Origin: an uncultured Polaribacter sp.
Lineage (GTDB): Bacteria > Bacteroidota > Bacteroidia > Flavobacteriales > Flavobacteriaceae
Direction of reading: 5' to 3'
Assembly (NCBI RefSeq): GCF_947497695.1
Contig: NZ_CANMHM010000001.1
Coordinates: 496,001 to 560,000, forward strand
DNA length: 64,000 bases
Below the pieces are notes generated by a model that searched no databases, had not been told where the DNA came from, and was given only the letters and a program-made list of their open reading frames with translations. Both the position numbers and the translations under genes were made by a program. Shown here piece after piece: positions 25,650 to 33,907 of this stretch; within the stretch, counting starts at the first letter, position 1; each line of letters starts with the position of its first letter.

Positions 25650-26579
25650 TTATTCCTTTAATTTTTTAGGTTTTGCACTCTTCATAGCTTCACCAATTTG
25701 GTTACTTGCTGTAAAACTAGCCACCATATCATTTAACATTTGACTACCTGCTTGAGGCGAATTTGGTAACAATATTAAATTACTATTAGTTTCACTACCT
25801 ATAGATTGTAAAGTGTCATAATGTTGCGTTACAACGATTAATGCAGAAGCTTCTTGACTGTTTATACCAACTCTATTTAAAACATCTACAGATTCTTCTA
25901 AACCACGTGCAATTTCACGTCTTTGGTCTGCAATACCTTGTCCTTGTAAACGTTTACTTTCTGCTTCGGCTTTTGCTTTTTCAACAATTAAAATACGTTG
26001 AGCATCCCCTTCATATTGTGCAGCTGTTTTTTCTCTATCTGCTGCATTAATTCTGTTCATTGCTATTTTTACTTGTGCATCAGGGTCAATATCTGTTACT
26101 AAAGTTCTAATAATATCAAATCCATAATCTAACATGGCATCATTTAATTCTGTTTTTACAGCAATAGCAATGTCATTTTTTTTCACAAAAACATCGTCTA
26201 ATTTCATTTTTGGTACTTCTGCTCTTACTACATCAAAAACATAACTTGTTATTTGTTCATGTGGGTAATCTAGTTTATAAAAAGCATCATAAACTTTGTC
26301 TTTAATTACTTTGTATTGTACAGAAACTTTTAACTTAACAAATACATCATCTAATGTTTTTGTTTCAATAATCACATCTAATTGCTGAATTTTTAAGCTT
26401 AATCTACCAGCAATTTTATCTACAATAGGAATTTTCATTTTTAGACCTGATTGACGAATACTTTGAAATTTTCCAAAACGCTCAATAATAGCAGCAGTTT
26501 GTTGTTTCACCATAAAAAATGCTGAAAATATAATAATTCCAATAATAACAATGGGGATAATAAGTGTAGTAGGTATCAT
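25650..26579 (-). CDS. SPFH/stomatin-like membrane protein (QmcA type)
   Basis: The 309-residue protein has an N-terminal membrane span (IIPIVIIGIIIFSAFFMV) and the SPFH/band-7 domain (QTAAIIERFGKFQSI, GLKMKIPIVDK, TLDDVFVKLKVSVQYKV), followed by a coiled helix rich in Ala, Glu and Lys (EKAKAEAESKRLQGQGIADQ) and an oligomerization tail. Such proteins form large ring scaffolds on the membrane and are linked to membrane domains and protease control. No NfeD partner is adjacent. Confidence 0.9.
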   Translation of the reverse strand: MIPTTLIIPIVIIGIIIFSAFFMVKQQTAAIIERFGKFQSIRQSGLKMKIPIVDKIAGRLSLKIQQLDVIIETKTLDDVFVKLKVSVQYKVIKDKVYDAFYKLDYPHEQITSYVFDVVRAEVPKMKLDDVFVKKNDIAIAVKTELNDAMLDYGFDIIRTLVTDIDPDAQVKIAMNRINAADREKTAAQYEGDAQRILIVEKAKAEAESKRLQGQGIADQRREIARGLEESVDVLNRVGINSQEASALIVVTQHYDTLQSIGSETNSNLILLPNSPQAGSQMLNDMVASFTASNQIGEAMKSAKPKKLKE

Positions 26580-26674
26580 AATAATTTTTTTGATTAATAA
26601 TTGTTTAAGGTAAAGATACTGAATTTTATAGTTTTTTTAAGGCGTTGATTTTTTTAAGAAATATTTATAAAAAA

Positions 26675-26704
26675 AATCCTGTAAAAATTATTTTTTACAG
26701 GATT
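26675..26704 (-). terminator. Terminator of the 26730 gene
   Basis: The 13-bp stem AATCCTGTAAAAA/TTTTTACAGGATT has a 4-base loop and a run of T on the minus strand. It lies 26 bases past the stop codon of the secreted helical protein. Confidence 0.85.
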
Positions 26705-26729
26705 ATTATTGGTGTTATTTTTTTAAATT

Positions 26730-27269
26730 TTATTCTTTTTCTTTCGGAAAAACTTTATATAATCTTCTATTATATTTTATCCATTTGCTGTATTGCTTTT
26801 CTGTAAGTAACTCTTTTAGGGTTGCATCTAGTTTTCTATCTTCATTTTTAAGTGTTTCCAACAAAGGTTTTAGGTTATCTGCCATTGTTTTTTGAACCTT
26901 TTTCTGATTCGAAAAATCTCCTGTACTTCTTGATGTTTTCTGAAAATTTTCAACCATTTCTTTGGTACTTCTTAATAAAAAAGAATTAATTCTTGTAATA
27001 TCTTTTATATCTTTATTGTACTTGGTTAGTATTTTAGTAAATTCTTTTCCTTCTTTAGAAGAACTTTTTATATTTGATTTTTTTGCTGCTTTAGGAATGT
27101 TATAAACCACAATTCCCATATACTTTTCTATTTCAAAATTTGGTTCTGGAGCTTTTTGTTCTGCTTGCATAACAGGACCTCTTTGGTTTCTTAAACCACC
27201 ATTACCAAATTGAGCTTGTATTGTATTGAATGCTAATGTTAAAAGTAAAAGGAGTATTATTTTTTTCAT
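26730..27269 (-). CDS. Secreted helical protein, Spy/CpxP-like in outline
   Basis: The 179-residue protein has a signal peptide (MKKIILLLLLTLAFNTIQAQ) and a mature, highly charged all-helical body with KYNKDIKDITRINSFLL and LKELLTEKQYSKWIKYN. The EKQYSKW segment near the end resembles the LTxxQ-type helices of Spy/CpxP periplasmic chaperones, but the match is loose. A Gly/Asn/Arg stretch follows the signal. It is probably periplasmic; the function is not established. It lies next to gltX on the same strand with a 42-base gap. Confidence 0.65.
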   Translation of the reverse strand: MKKIILLLLLTLAFNTIQAQFGNGGLRNQRGPVMQAEQKAPEPNFEIEKYMGIVVYNIPKAAKKSNIKSSSKEGKEFTKILTKYNKDIKDITRINSFLLRSTKEMVENFQKTSRSTGDFSNQKKVQKTMADNLKPLLETLKNEDRKLDATLKELLTEKQYSKWIKYNRRLYKVFPKEKE

Positions 27270-27311
27270 AATCTTGTTTTATTTTTTTGTTAGTCATTAA
27301 TAATTGTTAAC

Positions 27312-28832
27312 CTATAACTTTTCAATAGCGTTTTTAAGCCTTTTAACAGTTTCTTCTTTACCAATCATTGCAATGATGTCAAATAAATGTGGTCCTGCCA
27401 ATTTACCTACTAAAGAAAGTCTTAAAGGTTGCATTATTTTACCAAAACCAATTTCCATGCCAGTAATCCATTCTTTTATTTCTTTCTCTGTATTTTCTGA
27501 TGAAAAGTCATTAATTGAAGAAATTACGTTAATTAATTTATTCATCAAATCTGCAGTTCCTTCTTTCCAGTTTTTCTTTGATGCTTTTGCATCATATTCT
27601 GATGGTGTTTTAAAAAAGTAGCTTGATAAATCCCAAAAATCGTTTACAAAAATTGCTCTTTCTTTGATGGATGCAACTACTTTTAAAACATATTCTTTGT
27701 CTTTTGTAATTCCTTTATTTTCTAAAATTGGTAGGTATAAATCTGTCAATTCAACATCAGACTTTGTCTGCATATATTGTTGATTGAACCATTTTGCTTT
27801 ATCTGGACTAAATTTTGCACCAGATTTACTTACGCGTTTTAAATCGAAAGTTTCAATTAATGCTTCTAAAGAAAAAATTTCTTGTTCTGTTCCAGGATTC
27901 CATCCTAAAAAAGCCAACATATTTATAAATGCGTCATTAAAATAACCATCTTCTTTATAACCACGAGAAACATCGCCAGAAATTTTATTTGTATATTCTA
28001 AAGGAAACACAGGGAAACCTAATTTGTCTCCATCTCTTTTGCTTAATTTTCCTTTTCCAACAGGTTTTAAAATTAAGGGTAAATGAGCAAATTTAGGAGC
28101 ATCCCAATTAAAAGCTCTATACAATAAAACATGTAAAGGCATTGAAGGCAGCCATTCTTCTCCACGAATTACGTGGCTAATTTCCATCAAATGATCATCA
28201 ACAATATTTGCTAAATGGTACGTTGGCATTCCATCGCCTTTAAACAAAATTTTATCATCTAAAGTATTGGTATCAATTTTAATATCTCCACGAATTTCAT
28301 CTTGCATTCTTAGCACTTCATCTTGTGGAGTTTTAAAACGAATTACATAATTATCGCCAGAATTAATTCTGTTTTGTACTTCTTCATCCGTTAAAACTAA
28401 AGAATTTACCAAACGTCCTTTTTCACGATTGTGCCAATTGTAAATAAAGGTTTTACCTTCTGCTTCATGTCCTTTTCTATGTGTATCTAACTGTTCTGGA
28501 GTATCAAAACAATAATAAGCCCAACCCGTTTCAATTAGTTGATCTGCATATTTTTTATATAAATCTTTTCTTTCTGATTGTCTGTAAGAACCAAATTTTT
28601 CGTTTTTTCCAGGACCTTCATCAAAAGGAATATTACACCATTCTAGAGCATCAATAATATATTGTTCTGCATTGGCAACATAACGTGTTTGATCTGTATC
28701 TTCAATTCGAAGCACAAAAGTTCCGTTGTGTTTTTTTGCAAATAAATAATTATATAAAGCTGTTCTTACACCACCAATATGAAGTGGTCCTGTAGGACTT
28801 GGTGCAAAACGAACACGTACATTAGATTCCAT
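27312..28832 (-). CDS. gltX: Glutamyl-tRNA synthetase
   Basis: The 506-residue class I synthetase charges tRNA-Glu. The HIGH motif is PLHIGGVRTALYNYL (His18-Gly21) and the KMSKS loop reads KGKLSKRDG. The RIEDTDQTR segment and the anticodon-binding C-terminal half are present, so it is a full-length bacterial GluRS. A -7 element (TATATTTG, minus strand 28855-28862) lies about 23 bases upstream of the start. Confidence 0.98.
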   Translation of the reverse strand: MESNVRVRFAPSPTGPLHIGGVRTALYNYLFAKKHNGTFVLRIEDTDQTRYVANAEQYIIDALEWCNIPFDEGPGKNEKFGSYRQSERKDLYKKYADQLIETGWAYYCFDTPEQLDTHRKGHEAEGKTFIYNWHNREKGRLVNSLVLTDEEVQNRINSGDNYVIRFKTPQDEVLRMQDEIRGDIKIDTNTLDDKILFKGDGMPTYHLANIVDDHLMEISHVIRGEEWLPSMPLHVLLYRAFNWDAPKFAHLPLILKPVGKGKLSKRDGDKLGFPVFPLEYTNKISGDVSRGYKEDGYFNDAFINMLAFLGWNPGTEQEIFSLEALIETFDLKRVSKSGAKFSPDKAKWFNQQYMQTKSDVELTDLYLPILENKGITKDKEYVLKVVASIKERAIFVNDFWDLSSYFFKTPSEYDAKASKKNWKEGTADLMNKLINVISSINDFSSENTEKEIKEWITGMEIGFGKIMQPLRLSLVGKLAGPHLFDIIAMIGKEETVKRLKNAIEKL

Positions 28833-28854
28833 TTTTGTCTTTTTTTAGAGTTGA

Positions 28855-28862
28855 CAAATATA
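28855..28862 (-). promoter_or_regulatory. -7 promoter element of gltX
   Basis: TATATTTG on the minus strand fits TAnnTTTG, 22 bases before the gltX start codon. No TTG at ideal upstream spacing. Confidence 0.5.
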
Positions 28863-28905
28863 GTTTTTAAAAGAGAGAATAGAAATTAGAAAACATATTT
28901 TCCAT

Positions 28906-28960
28906 ACAGTTTGTCATTTCGTAGAAATCTTATAATGATTCTTAATTTTTAAGGGTTTCT
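28906..28960. repeat. Intergenic repeat (copy A, partial)
   Basis: ACAGTTTGTCATTTCGTAGA followed by AATCTTATAATGATTCT resembles the left half of the palindromic family best seen at 38335-38414 (CAGTTTGTCATTCTGAAAGA). The right half is eroded. Confidence 0.4.
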
Positions 28961-29012
28961 TTCAAAAAGATAAACTTTGAAGCTATGGATATGTAGACCC
29001 CAATTTTGTAAT

Positions 29013-29054
29013 AATAAATACCTTTTAAGTTTTAATACTTAAAAGGTATTTATT
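29013..29054. terminator. Hairpin terminator downstream of the beta-barrel gene
   Basis: A perfect 18-bp stem (AATAAATACCTTTTAAGT and complement) has a 6-base loop and a long T-run on the plus strand. It lies 71 bases after the end of the minus-strand barrel gene; no plus-strand gene reads into it. Confidence 0.75.
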
Positions 29055-29124
29055 TTTTTTGTTTAAAAATTTAATTTCTCCGATTTCTTGAGAAAATTCT
29101 TTTATAATTTTAGTGAAACAACCC

Positions 29125-29964
29125 CTAAAACTTATGATACAACCCAAAAGTTAAAGCAGCCTGTTTAGCTACATTGTTACCAAAGAAAGCACCACCAAAA
29201 CTAGAATTTACTCCAAAACTTTCTGTTACTTCATAAATTCCTTTAAATCCAAATGCTCCATATTCTTGGTCATTTACATACAAACCTGTTAGTGTATTTG
29301 TTGCTGGTAAATTAATATCTCCATTTTCTAACGATTTTACAATATCTATAAAACCTATTAACCAAATTTGTTCTGTAATTTTTTTTCCATATTCTCCACC
29401 AACTTTAAAGTTAGCACTGTAGTTATTTGTTCTAATATTTGCACCAATAAAAGTTTGTAAATAAGCATCTTTATAGCCTCTTCCTGCTAAAAAAAGCGGT
29501 GTAAAAGTAACTGCATCATAGCCTGTTCTTATTCCTGTTTCTGCATCAAAATTACCTGTATTTGCTTCTATTGATAATTGACCAGACAATAGCCAGTCCT
29601 TTTTATAAAAATTGTGTTTTAAACCAATTTCTATGTTTCCTAATGCAGTTTCAGATGCTTCTTTTGTTGATGTAATAATATCATTTGCATTATTATTAAA
29701 TCCTTCTGTGTTAATTAGTTTTAAAGGAAGATTTACTATCAATGTAGTTTTACTTGTGAGTCCATATTCTCCATAAAACTGCATCGTATTATCTGTTACA
29801 TTTCTTTGTAGTATATATTCTGGATCTCCAAAAAGTGTATTATAGTTAGATATTGTTGTAAACGATAGTTGTGTATAAATTTTCCCTTTTTCTTGTGTCC
29901 AAGGGCTTTGAGAAAACATAGAAATACTTAACAATACAAATATAAAGGTAGTTATTTTTTTCAT
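29125..29964 (-). CDS. Outer-membrane beta-barrel protein, transporter-like
   Basis: The 279-residue protein has a signal peptide (FVLLSISMFSQ) and many alternating amphipathic strands (KIYTQLSFTTISNY, MQFYGEYGLTSKTTLIVNL, IGLKHNFYKKDWLLSGQL) ending in the aromatic C-terminus FGLYHKF typical of outer-membrane barrels. The pattern resembles the MetA-pathway/phenol-degradation transporter-like family, but the match is by style only. It stands alone, divergent from the DUF4175 gene. Substrate unknown. Confidence 0.72.
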   Translation of the reverse strand: MKKITTFIFVLLSISMFSQSPWTQEKGKIYTQLSFTTISNYNTLFGDPEYILQRNVTDNTMQFYGEYGLTSKTTLIVNLPLKLINTEGFNNNANDIITSTKEASETALGNIEIGLKHNFYKKDWLLSGQLSIEANTGNFDAETGIRTGYDAVTFTPLFLAGRGYKDAYLQTFIGANIRTNNYSANFKVGGEYGKKITEQIWLIGFIDIVKSLENGDINLPATNTLTGLYVNDQEYGAFGFKGIYEVTESFGVNSSFGGAFFGNNVAKQAALTFGLYHKF

Positions 29965-30076
29965 TATTTAATATTTTAAAATCTTAGTTGTAAAACAAGT
30001 TTAAACCTTACAAAATTGGTTTTAACAATTAATTGATTGCAATTTAATGTAAAAAGAGTATTTTTATTAGTTAATT

Positions 30077-33000
30077 ATGAGGGGATTTAAAAGCATAGCA
30101 CAAAAGTTACATCAATTTACACGTAAATATTACATGAGTGAATTGATAAAAGGAATAATTTTATTTTTCTCTTTAGGTATATTATACCTTTTTTTTACCT
30201 TGTTTTTAGAATATTTTTTATGGCTAAAACCCACTGCAAGAACCATTTTATTTTGGTTGTTTTTAATTGTTGAATCTTTTCTGTTAATTAGATATATTGC
30301 CATTCCTATTTTTAAATTGGTTGGTTTAAGAAAAGGAATTACCAATGAACAGTCTGCTAAAATTATAGGAATGCATTTTCCTGAAGTACAAGACAAACTT
30401 TTAAATGTTTTACAATTACAACAAAAGGACCATCAATCAGATTTATTATTAGCTAGTATTCAACAAAAATCAGAAGAATTACAACCTATTCCCTTTGTAA
30501 AAGCGGTAAATTTTAGTAATAATTCTAAGTATTTAAAATATGCAATTATTCCCGTTTTAATTTGGTTAATAACTTTATTATCAGGCATTAATATCGGTCT
30601 AACTCAAAGCTTACAACGTGTTGTAAATCATAGAACTAGCTTCAATCCTCCAGCACCATTTTCATTTTATCTATCCAACGATAATTTAAATGTTATTCAG
30701 GGTAAATCAATTTCAATTTATATAAATGTAAAAGGGAATGTGCTGCCAAATGAAGCAAAAATACATTTTAACAATCAAGAGTATTTTTTACAAAATAGTG
30801 GCAATGCTTCTTTTTTATATACTTTTTCTGATGTTCAAAAACCCATAGATTTTTACATTCAAGCAAATGGTATTCAATCTAAAGTTTATAACATACAAGT
30901 GATTAATACACCAACTATCAACAATGTTTCTTTACATATTAAATATCCTAAATATGTTGGTAAAAAAAATGAAATAATAGAAAATTCTGGGAATATTATT
31001 GTGCCTGAAGGAACGAATATTGAATGGAATGTTAACACCAATCAAACTGATTCATTGGTTTTTATCAACCAAGAAAAAAGATTATTTTTTGAATCAATTT
31101 CTAAGGATAATTTTAAATTCTCTAAATCTATTCTAAATTCAATTAACTACCAAATTGCATCTTCCAACAGTAAACTAAAAGATTTTGAAAATTTACAGTT
31201 TTCTGTGGATGTTATTAAGGATGAATACCCTTTAATTTCTGTGCAATCTAATATTGATAGTATTTCTCGTGGAACATCAGAATTTGCTGGTCAGATTTCT
31301 GATGATTATGGCATTCATAAATTAGAAATTGTTTATTATGATGATGAAAACCCTGCATCAAAAAGTACTTTTGATTTACAGATATCTAAAGAGAATATTC
31401 AAACTTTTTTTTATCAGTTTCCTGATGGTTTAAATTTAAAAGAAGGCACTAATTATCAAGTTTTTTTTCAAGTATATGATAATGATGTAGTTAATGGTAG
31501 TAAAAAAGCGAAAAGTAAGATTTTTACCTATCGTCAGAAAACAGAAGTAGAGGTAACTCAAGAATTGTTTCAAGAGCAAAGAAATACCATAAACAATATA
31601 GAAAATTCTATTCAGAAGCAACAAAAGCAAAATAAAGACTTAGAAAAAGTTCAAAAAGAATTACAAGGAAAGAAAAATATCAATTGGAATGATAAAAAGA
31701 AGATTCAGAAGTTTGTAGAGCGTCAGAATAATTATAACAAAATGATGCAACGTCAAACTGAAAAGTTGCAAAATAATTTAGAAGAGAAGAAAGAGCAAAA
31801 TGAGAATCTTAACAATAAAAAAGAAGAATTAAAAAATAGATTAGAAGAACTTAAAAAATTAGACAAACAACAGAAGCTATTAGATGAAATTCAGAAAATG
31901 GCTGAAAAGTTGAATAAGGATGATTTGCTAAAGAAATCTAAAGAATTAGCCCAACAAAATAAACAACAAGAACGAAGTTTAGAAAGAATTTTGGAGCTTA
32001 CAAAACGTTTTTATGTGGAACAAAAAACAATGCAAATTGCGGATAAAATTGAAAAATTGGCGAAGAAGCAAGCTGATATTCAAAATGAAAACAACAATGT
32101 ATTACATGCTCAAAAAGAAATAAAAAAAGAGTTTGATGCTATTAAAGAAGAATTAGATGAGCTTTCTAAAGATAATGAAAAATTAAAAGAACCTATGGAG
32201 CTTCCAGATCTGGAAGATGAAAAAGAAGATATTGATTCAAGCTTACAAAAATCAGAAGAAAATCTTTCTAAACAAAATAGTAGTGAAGCAAAAAAGAATC
32301 AAAAAAAGTCTTCTAAGAAGATGAAAGAAATGAGTGCCAAAATGCAACAAGCTATGATGGAAATGGAGGGAGAATCCATTGAAGAAAACATGGATGATTT
32401 GCGCAAAATTTTAGAAAACTTAGTCACTTTTTCTTTTCAACAAGAAAATTTAATGGATAAATTAGACGATGCCACAACTTCTCATCCAGATTTTGGAAAC
32501 GATTTAAAGCGTCAGTTTCAATTAAAAACCTATTTTGAACATATAGATGATAGTTTATACGTTCTCTCCATGAGATTACCTAAACTATCATCAAAAATCA
32601 AAGATAATCTTTCTACTGTCCATTATAATTTAGATCAATCCTTAGAAAACTTTTCTGAAAATCGTTTCTCAAATGGACTTTCAAATCAACGTTATGTGAT
32701 TACATCTGTAAATACCCTAGCAGATTATTTAAGTAATATTTTAAATAGTATGATGAATCCTCAATCCATGAAAATGGGCAAAGGGAAAAAAGGAAAAGGT
32801 AGTGGTTTTAGTTTACCAGATTTGATTAAAAAACAAGGAGATTTATCTGAGAAGATGAAAGATGGAATGCAAAAGGGTAAAAAACAAGGTCAAGGCAAAG
32901 AAGGAGAAAAAGGTGAGAAAGGAGAAAAAGGTAAATCTGGAGACAAAGGAAATAAAGGTAAAGGTGATAAAACTGGTGAAGGAGGGAAATCAGGAGGCAA

Positions 33001-33451
33001 AGGTCAAGGAAATTCTGACGATTTAGATGGAGAATTGTATCAAATTTATAGAGAACAGAGTTTATTACGCCAAGAATTACAAGAACAGATTCAAAATACT
33101 GTAAATCAAGGAAATAACTCAAGTAATGATGCTAGAAAAGCATTAAAAAAAATGGAAGAATTAGAGAATGAAATCTTATACAAAGGTTTCAATCAAAATA
33201 CACTTCAAAAAATGCAAAACTTGAATCACGAATTATTAAAGTTAGACAAAGCTATTTTAGAACAAGGTAAAGATAAAAAGCGTAAATCAGAAACAAGTTT
33301 TAACCATTTAAGTAAAAAGAATATAAAAGCAATAGAATTCAAAAAGCAGTTTTACAATCAAACTGAAATATTAAACAGACAATCCTTACCTTTGCAGCAA
33401 AATTATAAAACAAAGGTTCGTGAGTATTTTTCAGATCCTGTTAAAGAATAA
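30077..33451 (+). CDS. DUF4175-family giant membrane protein with coiled coil and Gly/Lys-rich region
   Basis: The 1124-residue protein starts with two membrane spans (about 22-50 and 55-80) and a third at about 150-172, then a beta-rich extracytoplasmic part (about 180-500), a very long charged coiled coil (about 500-760), a helical part, and a low-complexity Gly/Lys/Glu segment (about 900-980, with repeated GEKGEKGEKG collagen-like triplets). This layout matches DUF4175, widespread in Bacteroidota and of unknown function. It is followed 2 bases later by ybeY, then mnmG, and these are probably co-transcribed. It may have a structural role in the envelope (inference). Confidence 0.85.
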   Translation: MRGFKSIAQKLHQFTRKYYMSELIKGIILFFSLGILYLFFTLFLEYFLWLKPTARTILFWLFLIVESFLLIRYIAIPIFKLVGLRKGITNEQSAKIIGMHFPEVQDKLLNVLQLQQKDHQSDLLLASIQQKSEELQPIPFVKAVNFSNNSKYLKYAIIPVLIWLITLLSGINIGLTQSLQRVVNHRTSFNPPAPFSFYLSNDNLNVIQGKSISIYINVKGNVLPNEAKIHFNNQEYFLQNSGNASFLYTFSDVQKPIDFYIQANGIQSKVYNIQVINTPTINNVSLHIKYPKYVGKKNEIIENSGNIIVPEGTNIEWNVNTNQTDSLVFINQEKRLFFESISKDNFKFSKSILNSINYQIASSNSKLKDFENLQFSVDVIKDEYPLISVQSNIDSISRGTSEFAGQISDDYGIHKLEIVYYDDENPASKSTFDLQISKENIQTFFYQFPDGLNLKEGTNYQVFFQVYDNDVVNGSKKAKSKIFTYRQKTEVEVTQELFQEQRNTINNIENSIQKQQKQNKDLEKVQKELQGKKNINWNDKKKIQKFVERQNNYNKMMQRQTEKLQNNLEEKKEQNENLNNKKEELKNRLEELKKLDKQQKLLDEIQKMAEKLNKDDLLKKSKELAQQNKQQERSLERILELTKRFYVEQKTMQIADKIEKLAKKQADIQNENNNVLHAQKEIKKEFDAIKEELDELSKDNEKLKEPMELPDLEDEKEDIDSSLQKSEENLSKQNSSEAKKNQKKSSKKMKEMSAKMQQAMMEMEGESIEENMDDLRKILENLVTFSFQQENLMDKLDDATTSHPDFGNDLKRQFQLKTYFEHIDDSLYVLSMRLPKLSSKIKDNLSTVHYNLDQSLENFSENRFSNGLSNQRYVITSVNTLADYLSNILNSMMNPQSMKMGKGKKGKGSGFSLPDLIKKQGDLSEKMKDGMQKGKKQGQGKEGEKGEKGEKGKSGDKGNKGKGDKTGEGGKSGGKGQGNSDDLDGELYQIYREQSLLRQELQEQIQNTVNQGNNSSNDARKALKKMEELENEILYKGFNQNTLQKMQNLNHELLKLDKAILEQGKDKKRKSETSFNHLSKKNIKAIEFKKQFYNQTEILNRQSLPLQQNYKTKVREYFSDPVKE

Positions 33452-33453
33452 CT

Positions 33454-33870
33454 ATGATTACTTTTAATTACGAAACAGCTTTTAAATTAGATACAGAAAA
33501 TTTTTTAGAATATTGGATTGATTCTGTTGTTTGTTCTAAAGGTTTTGAAATTGGCGAAATCAATTATATTTTTTGTGATGATGAATATCTCCACAAATTA
33601 AATGTTGAGTTTTTAGATCATGATACTTTAACTGATGTGATTAGTTTTGACTATACATTAGGAAAATTAGTTAGTGGTGATATTTATATTTCTGTTCAAA
33701 GAGTAAAAGATAATGCAAAAGATTTCAATTCTTCTTTTACAGACGAATTACACAGGGTTATGATACATGGAGTATTGCATTATTTAGGTCACAAAGATAA
33801 ATCTAAAGAAGAAAAAGAAAAGATGAGAAGTGCTGAAAATTTAGCATTATCTAAATTAATTATTAGTTAA
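33454..33870 (+). CDS. ybeY: Endoribonuclease YbeY (rRNA maturation factor)
   Basis: The 138-residue metalloprotein has the UPF0054 zinc site HGVLHYLGHKD near the C-terminus and LTDVISFDY upstream. The first two His of the classic H-H-H triad are clear; the third ligand position is Asp in the GHKD form common in Bacteroidota. YbeY acts in 16S rRNA 3' maturation and ribosome quality control. It sits between the DUF4175 gene and mnmG, 37 bases from the latter. Confidence 0.94.
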   Translation: MITFNYETAFKLDTENFLEYWIDSVVCSKGFEIGEINYIFCDDEYLHKLNVEFLDHDTLTDVISFDYTLGKLVSGDIYISVQRVKDNAKDFNSSFTDELHRVMIHGVLHYLGHKDKSKEEKEKMRSAENLALSKLIIS

Positions 33871-33880
33871 ATAAATATAA

Positions 33881-33896
33881 AGTTTCACGTGGAACA
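33881..33896. promoter_or_regulatory. parS-like site 1 (upstream of mnmG)
   Basis: AGTTTCACGTGGAACA differs from the widely conserved ParB-binding consensus TGTTTCACGTGAAACA at two positions and keeps the central CACGTG. It fills the gap between ybeY and mnmG. Confidence 0.65.
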
Positions 33897-33907
33897 AATT
33901 TAAAATA

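Noticed and set aside
25880..25900. CACGTG within the SPFH gene
   Set aside because: Only the central hexamer fits; the arms do not match parS and the bases are explained by coding.
27955..27980. parS-like sequence in gltX (ACCACGAGAAACA)
   Set aside because: About six mismatches to the 16-mer and inside conserved coding sequence; chance.
32870..33010. CRISPR-like repeats in the Gly/Lys-rich part of the DUF4175 gene
   Set aside because: The repeats are short, in frame, without spacers, and encode protein.
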